A stretch of DNA of 5,391 bases from Sphingomonas bacterium. Lineage in GTDB: Bacteria; Pseudomonadota; Alphaproteobacteria; Sphingomonadales; Sphingomonadaceae. Numbering within the stretch: the stretch's first letter is position 1; every line of letters starts with the position of its first letter. Below, in pieces: positions 1-5,197 of the stretch. Position numbers and translations under genes: made by a program. The notes under the pieces are model-generated. The model saw only the letters and a program-made list of their open reading frames with translations. It was not told where the DNA came from and made no database searches. Location of the stretch: positions 1-5,391 of the forward strand of contig NZ_CAHJWX010000173.1 of assembly GCF_903643065.1 (NCBI RefSeq), read 5' to 3'.

Positions 1-26
1 CGACCCGACCGGCGCCCGCGCGGCCG

Positions 27-389
27 GTGGCGGTGACGCTGCACCGGTTCGATCTGGCGCCGGGGTGCGACGCGACGTTTCGCGCGTGGATCGACTTCCT
101 CCACGCGCGTCATCGCGACGCGGTGGCGACGCTGGGGCGCGAGCGGACCTATCTGGAGGCGATGTTCACCGCGCCAGACGAGCCGGGGCGGCTGTACTGG
201 CTCACCGTGCAGGGCGCGGGCGGCGCGGCGGTGGACAGCTCGACGCTTGACCTCGATCGCCGGCACCAGGCGTTCATGGACGCGGTGCTCGCCAAGGGGT
301 CGCATCGCCGGCTGGTGACGGAAAACGTTCTCGCGCCGGATTTCATTGTGCGGGCGGTCAGGGAGCAGCAGGGGAGGGTGGAGCGGTAG
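27..389 (+). CDS. DUF6176-like small protein; start uncertain, may extend past left edge
   Basis: A 120-residue reading frame from a GTG at 27 to a TAG at 387-389. The sequence resembles the DUF6176 family of about 110 residues: an opening beta strand (VTLHRFDLAPG), a helix with an Arg/His-rich stretch (FRAWIDFLHARHRDAVATLGRE), the segment YLEAMFTAPDEPGRLYWLTVQ, and a late helix HQAFMDAVL. This layout suggests a small ferredoxin-like alpha/beta fold of the kind seen in dimeric alpha-beta barrels, but that is inference, and no catalytic residue can be named. There is no signal peptide or membrane segment. The frame stays open upstream of the GTG to the window edge (codons for T-R-P-A-P-A-R-P), so the true start may lie outside; the homology begins at about residue 3, which favours a start near 27. 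The product is cytoplasmic and its function unknown. Confidence 0.6.
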   Translation: MAVTLHRFDLAPGCDATFRAWIDFLHARHRDAVATLGRERTYLEAMFTAPDEPGRLYWLTVQGAGGAAVDSSTLDLDRRHQAFMDAVLAKGSHRRLVTENVLAPDFIVRAVREQQGRVER

Positions 390-394
390 CGGTT

Positions 395-442
395 GACCCG
401 AGCAAAGCCTGGGTCGTCGGACGGGTTCGCCTCTGGCGACCC
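395..442. other. Overlapping GC-rich hairpins between the DUF6176-like gene and tRNA-Arg
   Basis: The gene-free stretch 390-493 holds several inverted repeats. The best stem pairs 423-426 with 439-442 and 428-431 with 435-438, with a one-base bulge at 427 and loop TCT. A second stem pairs gaccc at 395-399 with gggtc at 411-415. A longer stem with G-U pairs (411-421 with 432-442) competes with both. The location is downstream of both flanking genes, so they could act as 3'-end or processing structures for the DUF6176-like mRNA or the tRNA precursor. No T-run follows on either strand, so this is not a canonical intrinsic terminator. No protein-coding gene is supported here. Confidence 0.4.
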
Positions 443-493
443 GCAGGCCGCGCTGGCGCGTCTCGCGCGCTGCTTCGCTGCTCGCGTGTGCGC

Positions 494-570
494 TGGCGCG
501 CCCGGCTGGACTCGAACCAGCGACCACGAGCTTAGAAGGCACGTGCTCTATCCATCTGAGCTACGGGCGC
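494..570 (-). tRNA. tRNA-Arg (anticodon UCU), CCA end encoded
   Basis: Read on the minus strand, the sequence folds as a complete cloverleaf of 74 nt plus encoded CCA (494-496). The acceptor stem is GCGCCCG with CGGGCGC, discriminator G at 497. The D arm is GCTC/GAGC with loop AGATGGATA. The anticodon loop is CTTCTAA, giving anticodon UCU (534-536), which reads AGA and AGG. The variable loop has 5 nt and the T arm is GCTGG-TTCGAGT-CCAGC. The anticodon stem CGTGC/GCTCG has a central U-U mismatch (541 against 529). Upstream, TATGCC at 582-587 could serve as a weak -10 box, with only a poor -35. The gene is divergent from the yhhQ-like gene across a 58-base gap. Confidence 0.96.
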
Positions 571-628
571 GCGCGGAGCGGGGCATAGCGCCGATTGCCC
601 TGGCGGGGAACGACGATATGGTCGGGCG

Positions 629-1363
629 ATGAGCAAGCCCGTGGCGGTGACGGCGGACGCGATCGCCGGGCGGACGTTCCGCTATTACGATCTGGTGATG
701 GCGGCGTTCGTGGTCGTGCTGTTGTTGTCCAACGTCATCGGCGCGGAGAAGCGATCGGTGATCCCGCTGCCGGCGATCGGGCCGTGGCCGTTCGGCGCGG
801 GGATCCTGTTCTTCCCCATCTCCTACGTGATCGACGACGTGCTGACCGAGGTCTATGGCTACGCGCGCACCCGGCGGGTGATCTGGACGGGGTTCGCCGC
901 GCTCGCCTTCATGGCGGTGATGGAATGGACGGTGGTGCGGCTGCCGGTCGCGCCGGGCTGGACCGGGCAGGCGGCGTACGAGCGCGTGTTCGGCGCGGGC
1001 TGGCGGATCATCGGCGCGTCGCTGATCGCCTTTTGGGTCGGCGGGCTGCTGACGTCGGTGGCGCTCGCGCGGCTCAAGCTGCTCACCGACGGCCGCTGGC
1101 TGTGGACGCGCACGATCGGCTCGACCGTGGTGGGGCAGGCGGCGGACAGCCTGCTCTTCTACCCGCTCGCCTTTTACGGCCTGCCCGACTGGCCGGCGTC
1201 GGCGCTGGGCGCGACGATGCTGTCGCAATACGTCCTCAAGGTCGGCTGGGAGACGGTGCTGACGCCGGTGACCTACGCGGTCGTCGGCTGGCTCAAGCGG
1301 GCGGAGGGGGTGGACGTGTTCGATCGGGGAACGGATTTCTCGCCGTTCGGGGCGCGGGTCTAG
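629..1363 (+). CDS. yhhQ: Queuosine-precursor transporter, YhhQ family
   Basis: A 244-residue integral membrane protein of the YhhQ/QPTR (vitamin uptake transporter-like) family. Members import queuosine precursors such as preQ0 or preQ1 for modification of tRNAs with GUN anticodons. By eye there are about six hydrophobic segments, near residues 22-38, 55-77, 84-104, 124-147, 165-184 and 192-222. Family-typical stretches are [17 protein letters not shown] (62-78), with acidic residues D69, D70 and E74 inside the membrane region, and [21 protein letters not shown] (162-182). The length matches the family. The ATG at 629 has only a weak Shine-Dalgarno (GGTCGGG just upstream), but no better in-frame start is seen. 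It is not in an operon with its neighbours: tRNA-Arg diverges upstream and purQ converges downstream, sharing the stop region. The substrate is inferred from the family. Confidence 0.9.
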   Translation: MSKPVAVTADAIAGRTFRYYDLVMAAFVVVLLLSNVIGAEKRSVIPLPAIGPWPFGAGILFFPISYVIDDVLTEVYGYARTRRVIWTGFAALAFMAVMEWTVVRLPVAPGWTGQAAYERVFGAGWRIIGASLIAFWVGGLLTSVALARLKLLTDGRWLWTRTIGSTVVGQAADSLLFYPLAFYGLPDWPASALGATMLSQYVLKVGWETVLTPVTYAVVGWLKRAEGVDVFDRGTDFSPFGARV

Positions 1364-2025
1364 CCGATCGCGGCCAGCAGCCCCTCAAACAGGCGGCGGC
1401 CGTCCGTGCCGCCATGGGCCGCGTCGATCCGGCGTTCGGGGTGGGGCATCAGGCCCAGCACGTTGCCGGCGTCGTTGAGCAGGCCGGCGATGTCGCCCGC
1501 CGAGCCGTTGACGGGTTCGGCGTAGCGGAACGCGACCCGGCCCTCGCCCTCGACCCGCGCCAGCGTCTCGGCGTCGGCGACGTAGTTGCCGTCGTGGTGC
1601 GCGACGGGGACAGTGATCCGCTCGCCCTGCGCGTAGCCGCGCGTGAACGCGCTGTCGGCGGTGCCGACGGTCAGCGCGACATCGCGGCAGACGTAGTTCA
1701 GGCCGACGTTGCGGACCAGCGCGCCCGGCAGCAACCCCGCCTCCGTCAGGATCTGGAAACCGTTGCACACGCCCAGCACGGCGACGCCCCGGCTCGCCGC
1801 CTCCCGCACCGCGCGCATCACCGGCGCGCGCGCGGCGATCGCGCCCGAGCGCAGGTAATCGCCATAGGAGAAGCCGCCCGGCACGCAGATCAGGTCGGTG
1901 CCGGCGGGCAGCGCCGGGTCGGCATGCCAGACCATCGCCGGCGCGGTGCCCGACACCTGCCCGATCGCGACGGCGAGATCGCGGTCACAGTTCGAGCCGG
2001 GAAAGACGATCACCGCCGCCTTCAT
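1360..2025 (-). CDS. purQ: Phosphoribosylformylglycinamidine synthase, glutaminase subunit PurQ
   Basis: A 221-residue class I glutamine amidotransferase. It hydrolyses glutamine and supplies ammonia to PurL for converting FGAR to FGAM, the fourth step of de novo IMP synthesis in the cytoplasm. Visible motifs are the N-terminal [12 protein letters not shown], the oxyanion region [13 protein letters not shown] (49-61), the nucleophile elbow GVCNGFQIL with C87, and the C-terminal MPHPERR with H195 and E197 completing the triad. The length is normal for stand-alone PurQ. The start at 2025 is chosen because its ATG overlaps the purS TGA in the string ATGA, suggesting translational coupling; the frame extends 19 codons further upstream, but those codons lie inside purS and have no family resemblance. 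It is the last gene of the purC-purS-purQ operon, and its TAG overlaps that of the convergent yhhQ gene. Confidence 0.97.
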   Translation of the reverse strand: MKAAVIVFPGSNCDRDLAVAIGQVSGTAPAMVWHADPALPAGTDLICVPGGFSYGDYLRSGAIAARAPVMRAVREAASRGVAVLGVCNGFQILTEAGLLPGALVRNVGLNYVCRDVALTVGTADSAFTRGYAQGERITVPVAHHDGNYVADAETLARVEGEGRVAFRYAEPVNGSAGDIAGLLNDAGNVLGLMPHPERRIDAAHGGTDGRRLFEGLLAAIG

Positions 2026-2255
2026 CCGACGCGCTCGACCCGGTAGTTCTCGATCACGGTGTTGGCGAGCAGCTGGGCGCACATCGCGTCGATTGTCGCG
2101 TCATCGGTGCCGTCGGCGACCTCCAGCTCGAACAGCTTGCCCGCGCGCACCTCGCCGACCCCGGCGAAACCGAGCGAGCCCAGCGCATGGCCGATCGCGC
2201 GGCCCTGCGGATCGAGCACGCCCGGCTTGAGCGTCACGACGATGCGGAGCTTCAT
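2022..2255 (-). CDS. purS: Phosphoribosylformylglycinamidine synthase subunit PurS
   Basis: A 77-residue protein matching PurS, the small dimeric subunit that bridges PurQ and PurL in the multi-subunit FGAM synthetase of Gram-positives and alphaproteobacteria. Characteristic segments are [19 protein letters not shown] (3-21), the middle [14 protein letters not shown] (33-46) and the C-terminal [13 protein letters not shown] (62-74). The start at 2255 gives the family N-terminus MKLRIVV and the normal length; an upstream in-frame ATG would add 19 residues lacking family character. AAAGGG precedes the ATG by six bases as a possible ribosome binding site. The gene overlaps purQ by four bases. 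Presence of this separate subunit implies a short-form PurL elsewhere in the genome. Confidence 0.96.
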   Translation of the reverse strand: MKLRIVVTLKPGVLDPQGRAIGHALGSLGFAGVGEVRAGKLFELEVADGTDDATIDAMCAQLLANTVIENYRVERVG

Positions 2256-2286
2256 GGGAGACCCTTTGGCAGCGGAAGGTCGCGCT

Positions 2287-2307
2287 ATGGCCGGGGCGTC
2301 CCGCCAT
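2287..2307 (-). other. Intercistronic hairpin between purC and purS
   Basis: In the 80-base purC-purS gap, ATGGC at 2287-2291 pairs with GCCAT at 2303-2307, and GGG at 2293-2295 pairs with CCC at 2300-2302. One base (2292) is bulged and the loop is GCGT. On the transcribed minus strand no U-run follows, so it is more likely an mRNA stability or processing element, or a partial attenuation point, than a terminator. Role inferred only. Confidence 0.4.
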
Positions 2308-2335
2308 CGCAACGACTTGTTGCCGCTACCCTGCC

Positions 2336-3115
2336 CTAGCGGCCCCGGCGCTTGCGATGCGATTCGAGGTCCAGCACCGCCGTGTCGCCGCCCTCGGGCA
2401 GCAGCCCCAGCCGCCGCGCGACCTCCTGATAGGCCTCGACCTCTCCGCCCAGGTCACGGCGGAACCGGTCCTTGTCCAGCTTCTCGTTAGACTGCATATC
2501 CCACAGCCGGCAGCAATCGGGGCTGATCTCGTCGGCCAGGATGATCCGGCTCCAGTCATTGTCCCAGTGGCGGCCGAACTCCAGCTTGAAGTCGACCAGC
2601 CGGATGTTGACCCCCGCGAACAGCCCGCACAGGAAATCGTTCACGCGGATCGCCAGGTCCTGGATGTCGTGCATCTCCTCTTGGCTCGCCCAGCCGAACG
2701 CGGCGATATGCTCGTCGGAGATCATCGGATCGCCTAGCGCGTCGTCCTTGAGCGCGTATTCGATGATCGTGCGGGGTAGCTTGGTGCCCTCCTCGATCCC
2801 GAGCCGCTTGGACAGCGTGCCGGCGGCGACGTTGCGCACCATCACCTCGATCGGCACGATCTCGACCTGGCGGATCAGCTGCTCGCGCATGTTGAGGCGG
2901 CGGATGAAGTGGGTGGGGACGCCGATCAGGTCGAGCAACGTGAAGAGGTGCTCGGAGATGCGGTTGTTGAGCACGCCCTTGCCGTTGATCGTGCCCTTCT
3001 TCTGGTTGTTGAAGGCGGTGGCGTCGTCCTTGAAATACTGGATCAGCGTGCCGGGTTCGGGCCCCTCGTAGAGGATTTTGGCCTTGCCCTCGTAAATCTG
3101 TCGCCGGCGCGCCAT
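2336..3115 (-). CDS. purC: Phosphoribosylaminoimidazole-succinocarboxamide (SAICAR) synthase PurC
   Basis: A 259-residue ATP-dependent ligase joining CAIR and aspartate to form SAICAR in de novo purine synthesis. Motifs seen are QIYEGKAK (6-13, nucleotide-binding loop), [13 protein letters not shown] (35-47), the first SAICAR synthase signature [15 protein letters not shown] (87-101), the second signature LVDFKLEFG (173-181), and LADEISPD (193-200), whose acidic residues are expected to bind metal and ATP. Length is close to the usual bacterial single-domain form. The start at 3115 is supported by an AGGAG at 3122-3126 and by the family N-terminus. It is the first gene of the operon; purS follows after 80 bases. 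The basic tail (HRKRRGR) is slightly unusual but plausible. Confidence 0.97.
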   Translation of the reverse strand: MARRRQIYEGKAKILYEGPEPGTLIQYFKDDATAFNNQKKGTINGKGVLNNRISEHLFTLLDLIGVPTHFIRRLNMREQLIRQVEIVPIEVMVRNVAAGTLSKRLGIEEGTKLPRTIIEYALKDDALGDPMISDEHIAAFGWASQEEMHDIQDLAIRVNDFLCGLFAGVNIRLVDFKLEFGRHWDNDWSRIILADEISPDCCRLWDMQSNEKLDKDRFRRDLGGEVEAYQEVARRLGLLPEGGDTAVLDLESHRKRRGR

Positions 3116-3121
3116 GCTGGT

Positions 3122-3126
3122 CTCCT
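3122..3126 (-). promoter_or_regulatory. Ribosome binding site of purC
   Basis: The minus strand reads AGGAG six bases before the purC ATG at 3115. This is a near-ideal Shine-Dalgarno and fixes the start. Confidence 0.8.
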
Positions 3127-3133
3127 GATTGCC

Positions 3134-3148
3134 CGACCGGCCCGGTCG
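3134..3148 (-). promoter_or_regulatory. Dyad in the purC leader
   Basis: A perfect 7+1+7 inverted repeat (cgaccgg, c, ccggtcg) lies between the candidate purC -10 box and the Shine-Dalgarno. It could be a repressor operator near +1 or a 5' mRNA hairpin (stem cgacc/ggtcg, five-base loop). Its position fits regulation of the pur operon, but I cannot name a binding protein. Confidence 0.4.
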
Positions 3149-3159
3149 CGAAGGGCGGC

Positions 3160-3188
3160 GATATAGGCGCGGGGGGAGGGGGGCGCAA
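3160..3188 (-). promoter_or_regulatory. Candidate promoter of purC-purS-purQ
   Basis: On the minus strand, TTGCGC (3183-3188) is followed after 17 bases by TATATC (3160-3165), giving a predicted transcript start near 3153 and a leader of about 38 bases. The -35 directly follows the toxin stop codon. The spacer is an almost pure C tract on this strand (G tract 3171-3183 on the other), which is odd for a promoter and lowers confidence. Confidence 0.4.
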
Positions 3189-3192
3189 TCAG
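3185..3192 (+). repeat. Direct repeat copy at the purC-side edge of the toxin-antitoxin cassette
   Basis: GCAATCAG here is identical to 3874-3881 at the other end of the cassette. It contains the toxin stop codon (3189-3191) and most of the candidate purC -35 box. An inverted copy (CTGATTGC) lies at 3125-3132 in the purC leader. Confidence 0.5.
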
Positions 3193-3533
3193 CGCGAAGG
3201 CGCCAGGAGACGCGCCGTCAGCAGCGAGCGCATGTCGCGTCGCCCGTCGGCCACCAGCACCACCGTCACCACCTCGCCGTCGACACGATAGAAGACGCGA
3301 TGATTGCCGGACACGAGCTGACGGTAAGCGTCCTCGTCAAACTCTTGTAGTTCCTTGGGCACCGCGCCGCGAAAAGGAAACTGTTCGAGGCTGTCGATCC
3401 GGTCGAGTAGTCTGACCAGAAAAGCGTCCGCGGCCTCTACCGAGTAATGTTGCTCCATGAAGTCAGTGATCGACGTCAGGTCGGCTTCGGCCGCCTCCTC
3501 GATCACCACCTGATAGCGGGGCGGCTCGCTCAC
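3189..3533 (-). CDS. Type II toxin, RelE/ParE superfamily
   Basis: A 114-residue protein with the RelE/ParE layout. It has an N-terminal strand ([13 protein letters not shown], 7-19), a pair of helices ([38 protein letters not shown], 19-56), then a beta sheet ending in [23 protein letters not shown] (78-100). The [22 protein letters not shown] block is strongly typical of the superfamily. Family members are either ribosome-dependent mRNA endonucleases (RelE) or gyrase inhibitors (ParE); the sequence alone does not decide which. The start is the GTG at 3531-3533, which overlaps the antitoxin TGA as GTGA; the frame is open 48 codons further upstream, but those codons lie within the antitoxin and look unrelated. 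This order and overlap suggest translational coupling, with antitoxin made first. The local base composition is less GC-rich than in kynU or purQ, consistent with acquisition. Confidence 0.87.
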   Translation of the reverse strand: MSEPPRYQVVIEEAAEADLTSITDFMEQHYSVEAADAFLVRLLDRIDSLEQFPFRGAVPKELQEFDEDAYRQLVSGNHRVFYRVDGEVVTVVLVADGRRDMRSLLTARLLAPSR

Positions 3534-3820
3534 GCCGCCTCCGCGCGACGCTCGCGCATCTGAGCGCGAAGCTCCTCGATAGCTTCTCGCGCGGGGCGAA
3601 CCTTCCCGTGCTCGATATTGCGTTCGGCCAGCCGGAGGATCTTGAGCAGCGCTAAGGTCTCTTGCGTGCGCTCCCACTCATGAACGCCGACGACCACCGC
3701 CTTCGCCTCGCCGTTCTTGGTGATGACCAGCGGTTCACCGCCATCCTCAAGCTCGTCGATGATTCGGGCGGCGTTGGCCTTGACGTAGCTGATCGGCTTG
3801 ACCTGAGTGGAAAGGCGCAT
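3530..3820 (-). CDS. Type II antitoxin, Phd/YefM family
   Basis: A 96-residue protein with a Phd/YefM DNA-binding N-terminal half: VKPISYVKANAARIIDELEDGGEPLVITKNGEAKAVVVGVHEWE (7-50), the classic pattern in which a short strand and helices precede the 'PLVITKNGEAKAVVV' strand. The C-terminal half (51-96) is helical and rich in charge ([31 protein letters not shown]), as expected of the segment that wraps the toxin. The start at 3820 is backed by GGAG at 3828-3831 with good spacing; an upstream in-frame ATG would add 19 residues that run through the promoter. It overlaps the toxin gene by four bases. The known family role is to neutralise the toxin and, with it, repress the operon by binding palindromes at the promoter, and such repeats are present upstream. 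Confidence 0.9.
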   Translation of the reverse strand: MRLSTQVKPISYVKANAARIIDELEDGGEPLVITKNGEAKAVVVGVHEWERTQETLALLKILRLAERNIEHGKVRPAREAIEELRAQMRERRAEAA

Positions 3821-3829
3821 GACTGGACT

Positions 3830-3865
3830 CCGGATCGTTCGCGAACCGAATATAGTCCGATCCGG
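3830..3865 (-). promoter_or_regulatory. Operator-like inverted repeats of the toxin-antitoxin operon
   Basis: Two nested symmetric elements lie in the 57-base gap. The first is 8-bp arms ccggatcg (3830-3837) and cgatccgg (3858-3865), perfectly complementary, flanking the -10 box. The second is a perfect 10-bp palindrome gttcgcgaac (3837-3846) at the expected transcript start. Phd/YefM antitoxins autoregulate through such sites, so this is the likely operator; binding is inferred. Confidence 0.55.
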
Positions 3866-3877
3866 CGCGACGTGCAA
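3849..3877 (-). promoter_or_regulatory. Candidate promoter of the toxin-antitoxin operon
   Basis: On the minus strand TTGCAC (3872-3877) and TATATT (3849-3854) are 17 bases apart, giving a start near 3842 and a leader of about 20 bases with GGAG. The -10 lies between the arms of the inverted repeat. The -35 abuts the kynU stop codon. Confidence 0.5.
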
Positions 3878-3881
3878 TCAG
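3874..3881 (+). repeat. Direct repeat copy at the kynU-side edge of the toxin-antitoxin cassette
   Basis: GCAATCAG, identical to 3185-3192, 689 bases apart. It contains the kynU stop codon (3878-3880) and most of the candidate antitoxin -35 box, so both copies sit in the same relation to a stop codon and a promoter. Confidence 0.5.
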
Positions 3882-5131
3882 GTCACCGCCGGCCGTGCCG
3901 TGAAACGCGGATCGCGCCAGGGCTCGCCGGCCAACACCTCCAGCAGGATCTCGCCCGCGCGCCAGACCTGCTCATGGGTGAGATAGAGCGGGGTCAGGCC
4001 GAGGCGTAGCAGGTCGGGGCCACGGAAGTCGCCGATCACGCCGGCGGCGATCAGCGCCTGCGACAAGGCGAGCGCGTGGGGGTGGCGGAAGCTGATGTGG
4101 CTCCCGCGCCGGGCCGGATCGCGCGGGGTGACGCATTCCAGGCCAGCCCGGTCGCCGGCGGCGGCGAGGATGTCGAACAGCGCGGCGCCCTTTGCCCACA
4201 ACGCCGCCAGCGGCACGTCCGCCCAGGCGTCCAGCGCCGCCTCCAGCGCCGCGAGCCCGAGCACGGACGGCGTGCCGGTCAGCCAGCGCCGCATGCCCGG
4301 CGCGGGGGCATAGTCGTCGGCGAAGCCGAACGGCTCGGCATGACCCATCCAGCCCGACAGCGGATTGGAAAGCCGCTCCTGCCAGCGCGCCGCGACGTAC
4401 AAAATGGCCGGCGCCCCCGGGCCGCCGTTCAGATATTTGTAGCCACAGCCGACGGCGAGGTCGGCGCCGGCGGCGGTCAGATCGAGTGGCACCGCGCCCG
4501 TCGAGTGGCTCAGGTCCCAGAGCACGGGCGCGCCGGCGGCGTGCGCGGCGGCGGTGAGCGCCACCATGTCCCAGCGCTCGGCAGTACGGTAATGGACATG
4601 GGTCAGCAGCAGCACCGCCGTATCCGGGCCGAGCGCCGCCATCACCCGGTCGCGCGGCACCGCCCGCACGCTCGCGCCGGGCACGCAGCCGGCGGCCCCG
4701 GCGGCGATGTGGAGATCGGTCGGGAAGTTGCCTGTCTCGCTGACGATCACGCGCCGCGCCGGATCGTGGCGCAACGCGGCGACGAGCAGGCGGAACAGGT
4801 TGGCCGAGGTGGAGCCGCCCGCGATCACCTCGGGCGCGGTCGCCCCCAGCAGGGGCGCGAGCTTGGCGCCGATCCGCGTCGGCGCGTCCATCCAGCCCTC
4901 GTTCCAGCCGCGGATCAGCCGGTCGCCCCATTGCCGGGCCGTCGCGTCGGCGACCGCCGCGCGCGCGGCATGGGGCAGGGGCCCGAGCGAGTTGCCGTCG
5001 AGATAGATCAGGTCCGCCGGCAATGCGAAGCGCGCGCGGAACGGGGCGAGCGGATCGACGGCGTCCAGCGCGCGAGCGTCGTCGCGGGTCATCGCGACGG
5101 GGGGCGGGAAGACTGGGGAACGAGGCGGCAT
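3878..5131 (-). CDS. kynU: Kynureninase
   Basis: A 417-residue PLP-dependent fold-type I enzyme that cleaves kynurenine to anthranilate and alanine (or 3-hydroxykynurenine to 3-hydroxyanthranilate) in tryptophan breakdown. Its length matches the Pseudomonas enzyme (about 416). Visible features are YLDGNSLGPLP (43-53); GGSTSANLFRLL (105-116), the phosphate-binding region; ETGNFPTDLH (132-141), whose Phe stacks on PLP; WDLSHSTGAVP (205-215), with D206 contacting the pyridine nitrogen and H209; the Schiff-base lysine K232 in GCGYKYLNGGPGAP, preceded by Y231; WMGH (261-264); and LLRLGLTPLY (374-383), with R376 for the substrate carboxylate. All key residues are present, so the enzyme should be active. 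The start at 5131 has AGGAG at 5138-5142; the internal ATG at 5092 lacks a ribosome site. No other kynurenine-pathway gene is in the window. nagZ diverges upstream. Confidence 0.96.
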   Translation of the reverse strand: MPPRSPVFPPPVAMTRDDARALDAVDPLAPFRARFALPADLIYLDGNSLGPLPHAARAAVADATARQWGDRLIRGWNEGWMDAPTRIGAKLAPLLGATAPEVIAGGSTSANLFRLLVAALRHDPARRVIVSETGNFPTDLHIAAGAAGCVPGASVRAVPRDRVMAALGPDTAVLLLTHVHYRTAERWDMVALTAAAHAAGAPVLWDLSHSTGAVPLDLTAAGADLAVGCGYKYLNGGPGAPAILYVAARWQERLSNPLSGWMGHAEPFGFADDYAPAPGMRRWLTGTPSVLGLAALEAALDAWADVPLAALWAKGAALFDILAAAGDRAGLECVTPRDPARRGSHISFRHPHALALSQALIAAGVIGDFRGPDLLRLGLTPLYLTHEQVWRAGEILLEVLAGEPWRDPRFTARPAVT

Positions 5132-5137
5132 CGCCTG

Positions 5138-5142
5138 CTCCT
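5138..5142 (-). promoter_or_regulatory. Ribosome binding site of kynU, deciding the start
   Basis: The minus strand reads AGGAG six bases before the ATG at 5131. The alternative start at 5092 is preceded only by pyrimidine-rich sequence, so the longer, 417-residue form is preferred. Confidence 0.7.
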
Positions 5143-5156
5143 GCCACGGCGCGGCG

Positions 5157-5189
5157 GCGCGCGACAGCCGTGTCGCCGCGCGCTAAAAC
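5157..5189 (+). promoter_or_regulatory. Hairpin and candidate nagZ promoter in the kynU-nagZ divergent gap
   Basis: In the 66-base gap, GCGACA (5161-5166) pairs with TGTCGC (5171-5176) around a GCCG loop, and 5157-5160 pairs with 5178-5181 past one bulged base. The same GCGACA could be a -35 (4 of 6) spaced 17 bases from TAAAAC (5184-5189), a -10-like box only eight bases before the nagZ ATG. The dyad could be an operator serving either divergent gene. All roles are inferred. Confidence 0.3.
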
Positions 5190-5197
5190 CCCCAAGC

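Noticed and set aside
423..442. Intrinsic terminator
   Set aside because: A stable stem is present but no T-run follows on either strand; kept only as a hairpin.
393..632. 79-residue plus-strand reading frame over the tRNA
   Set aside because: Its middle (GWTRTSDHELRRHVLYPSELRA) is the familiar antisense translation of a tRNA gene; the frame is an artefact of the minus-strand tRNA-Arg.
548..1228. 226-residue Arg/His-rich minus-strand frame opposite yhhQ
   Set aside because: Composition typical of antisense frames in GC-rich genes; no ribosome site or domain seen, and it overlaps the tRNA.
595..2046. 483-residue plus-strand open frame
   Set aside because: It runs out of frame through yhhQ and antisense through purQ, with low-complexity Arg/Ala/Gly composition; both true genes are clear in other frames.
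2472..3071. 199-residue Ser-rich plus-strand frame opposite purC
   Set aside because: Antisense shadow of purC, which has intact SAICAR synthase signatures.
3116..3160. Purine riboswitch upstream of purC
   Set aside because: The predicted leader is about 38 bases, too short for an aptamer, and no conserved purine-riboswitch core is seen.
3972..5195. 407-residue minus-strand open frame over kynU
   Set aside because: Arg/Ala-rich shadow of kynU in another frame; kynureninase motifs are all in the frame ending at 3878.
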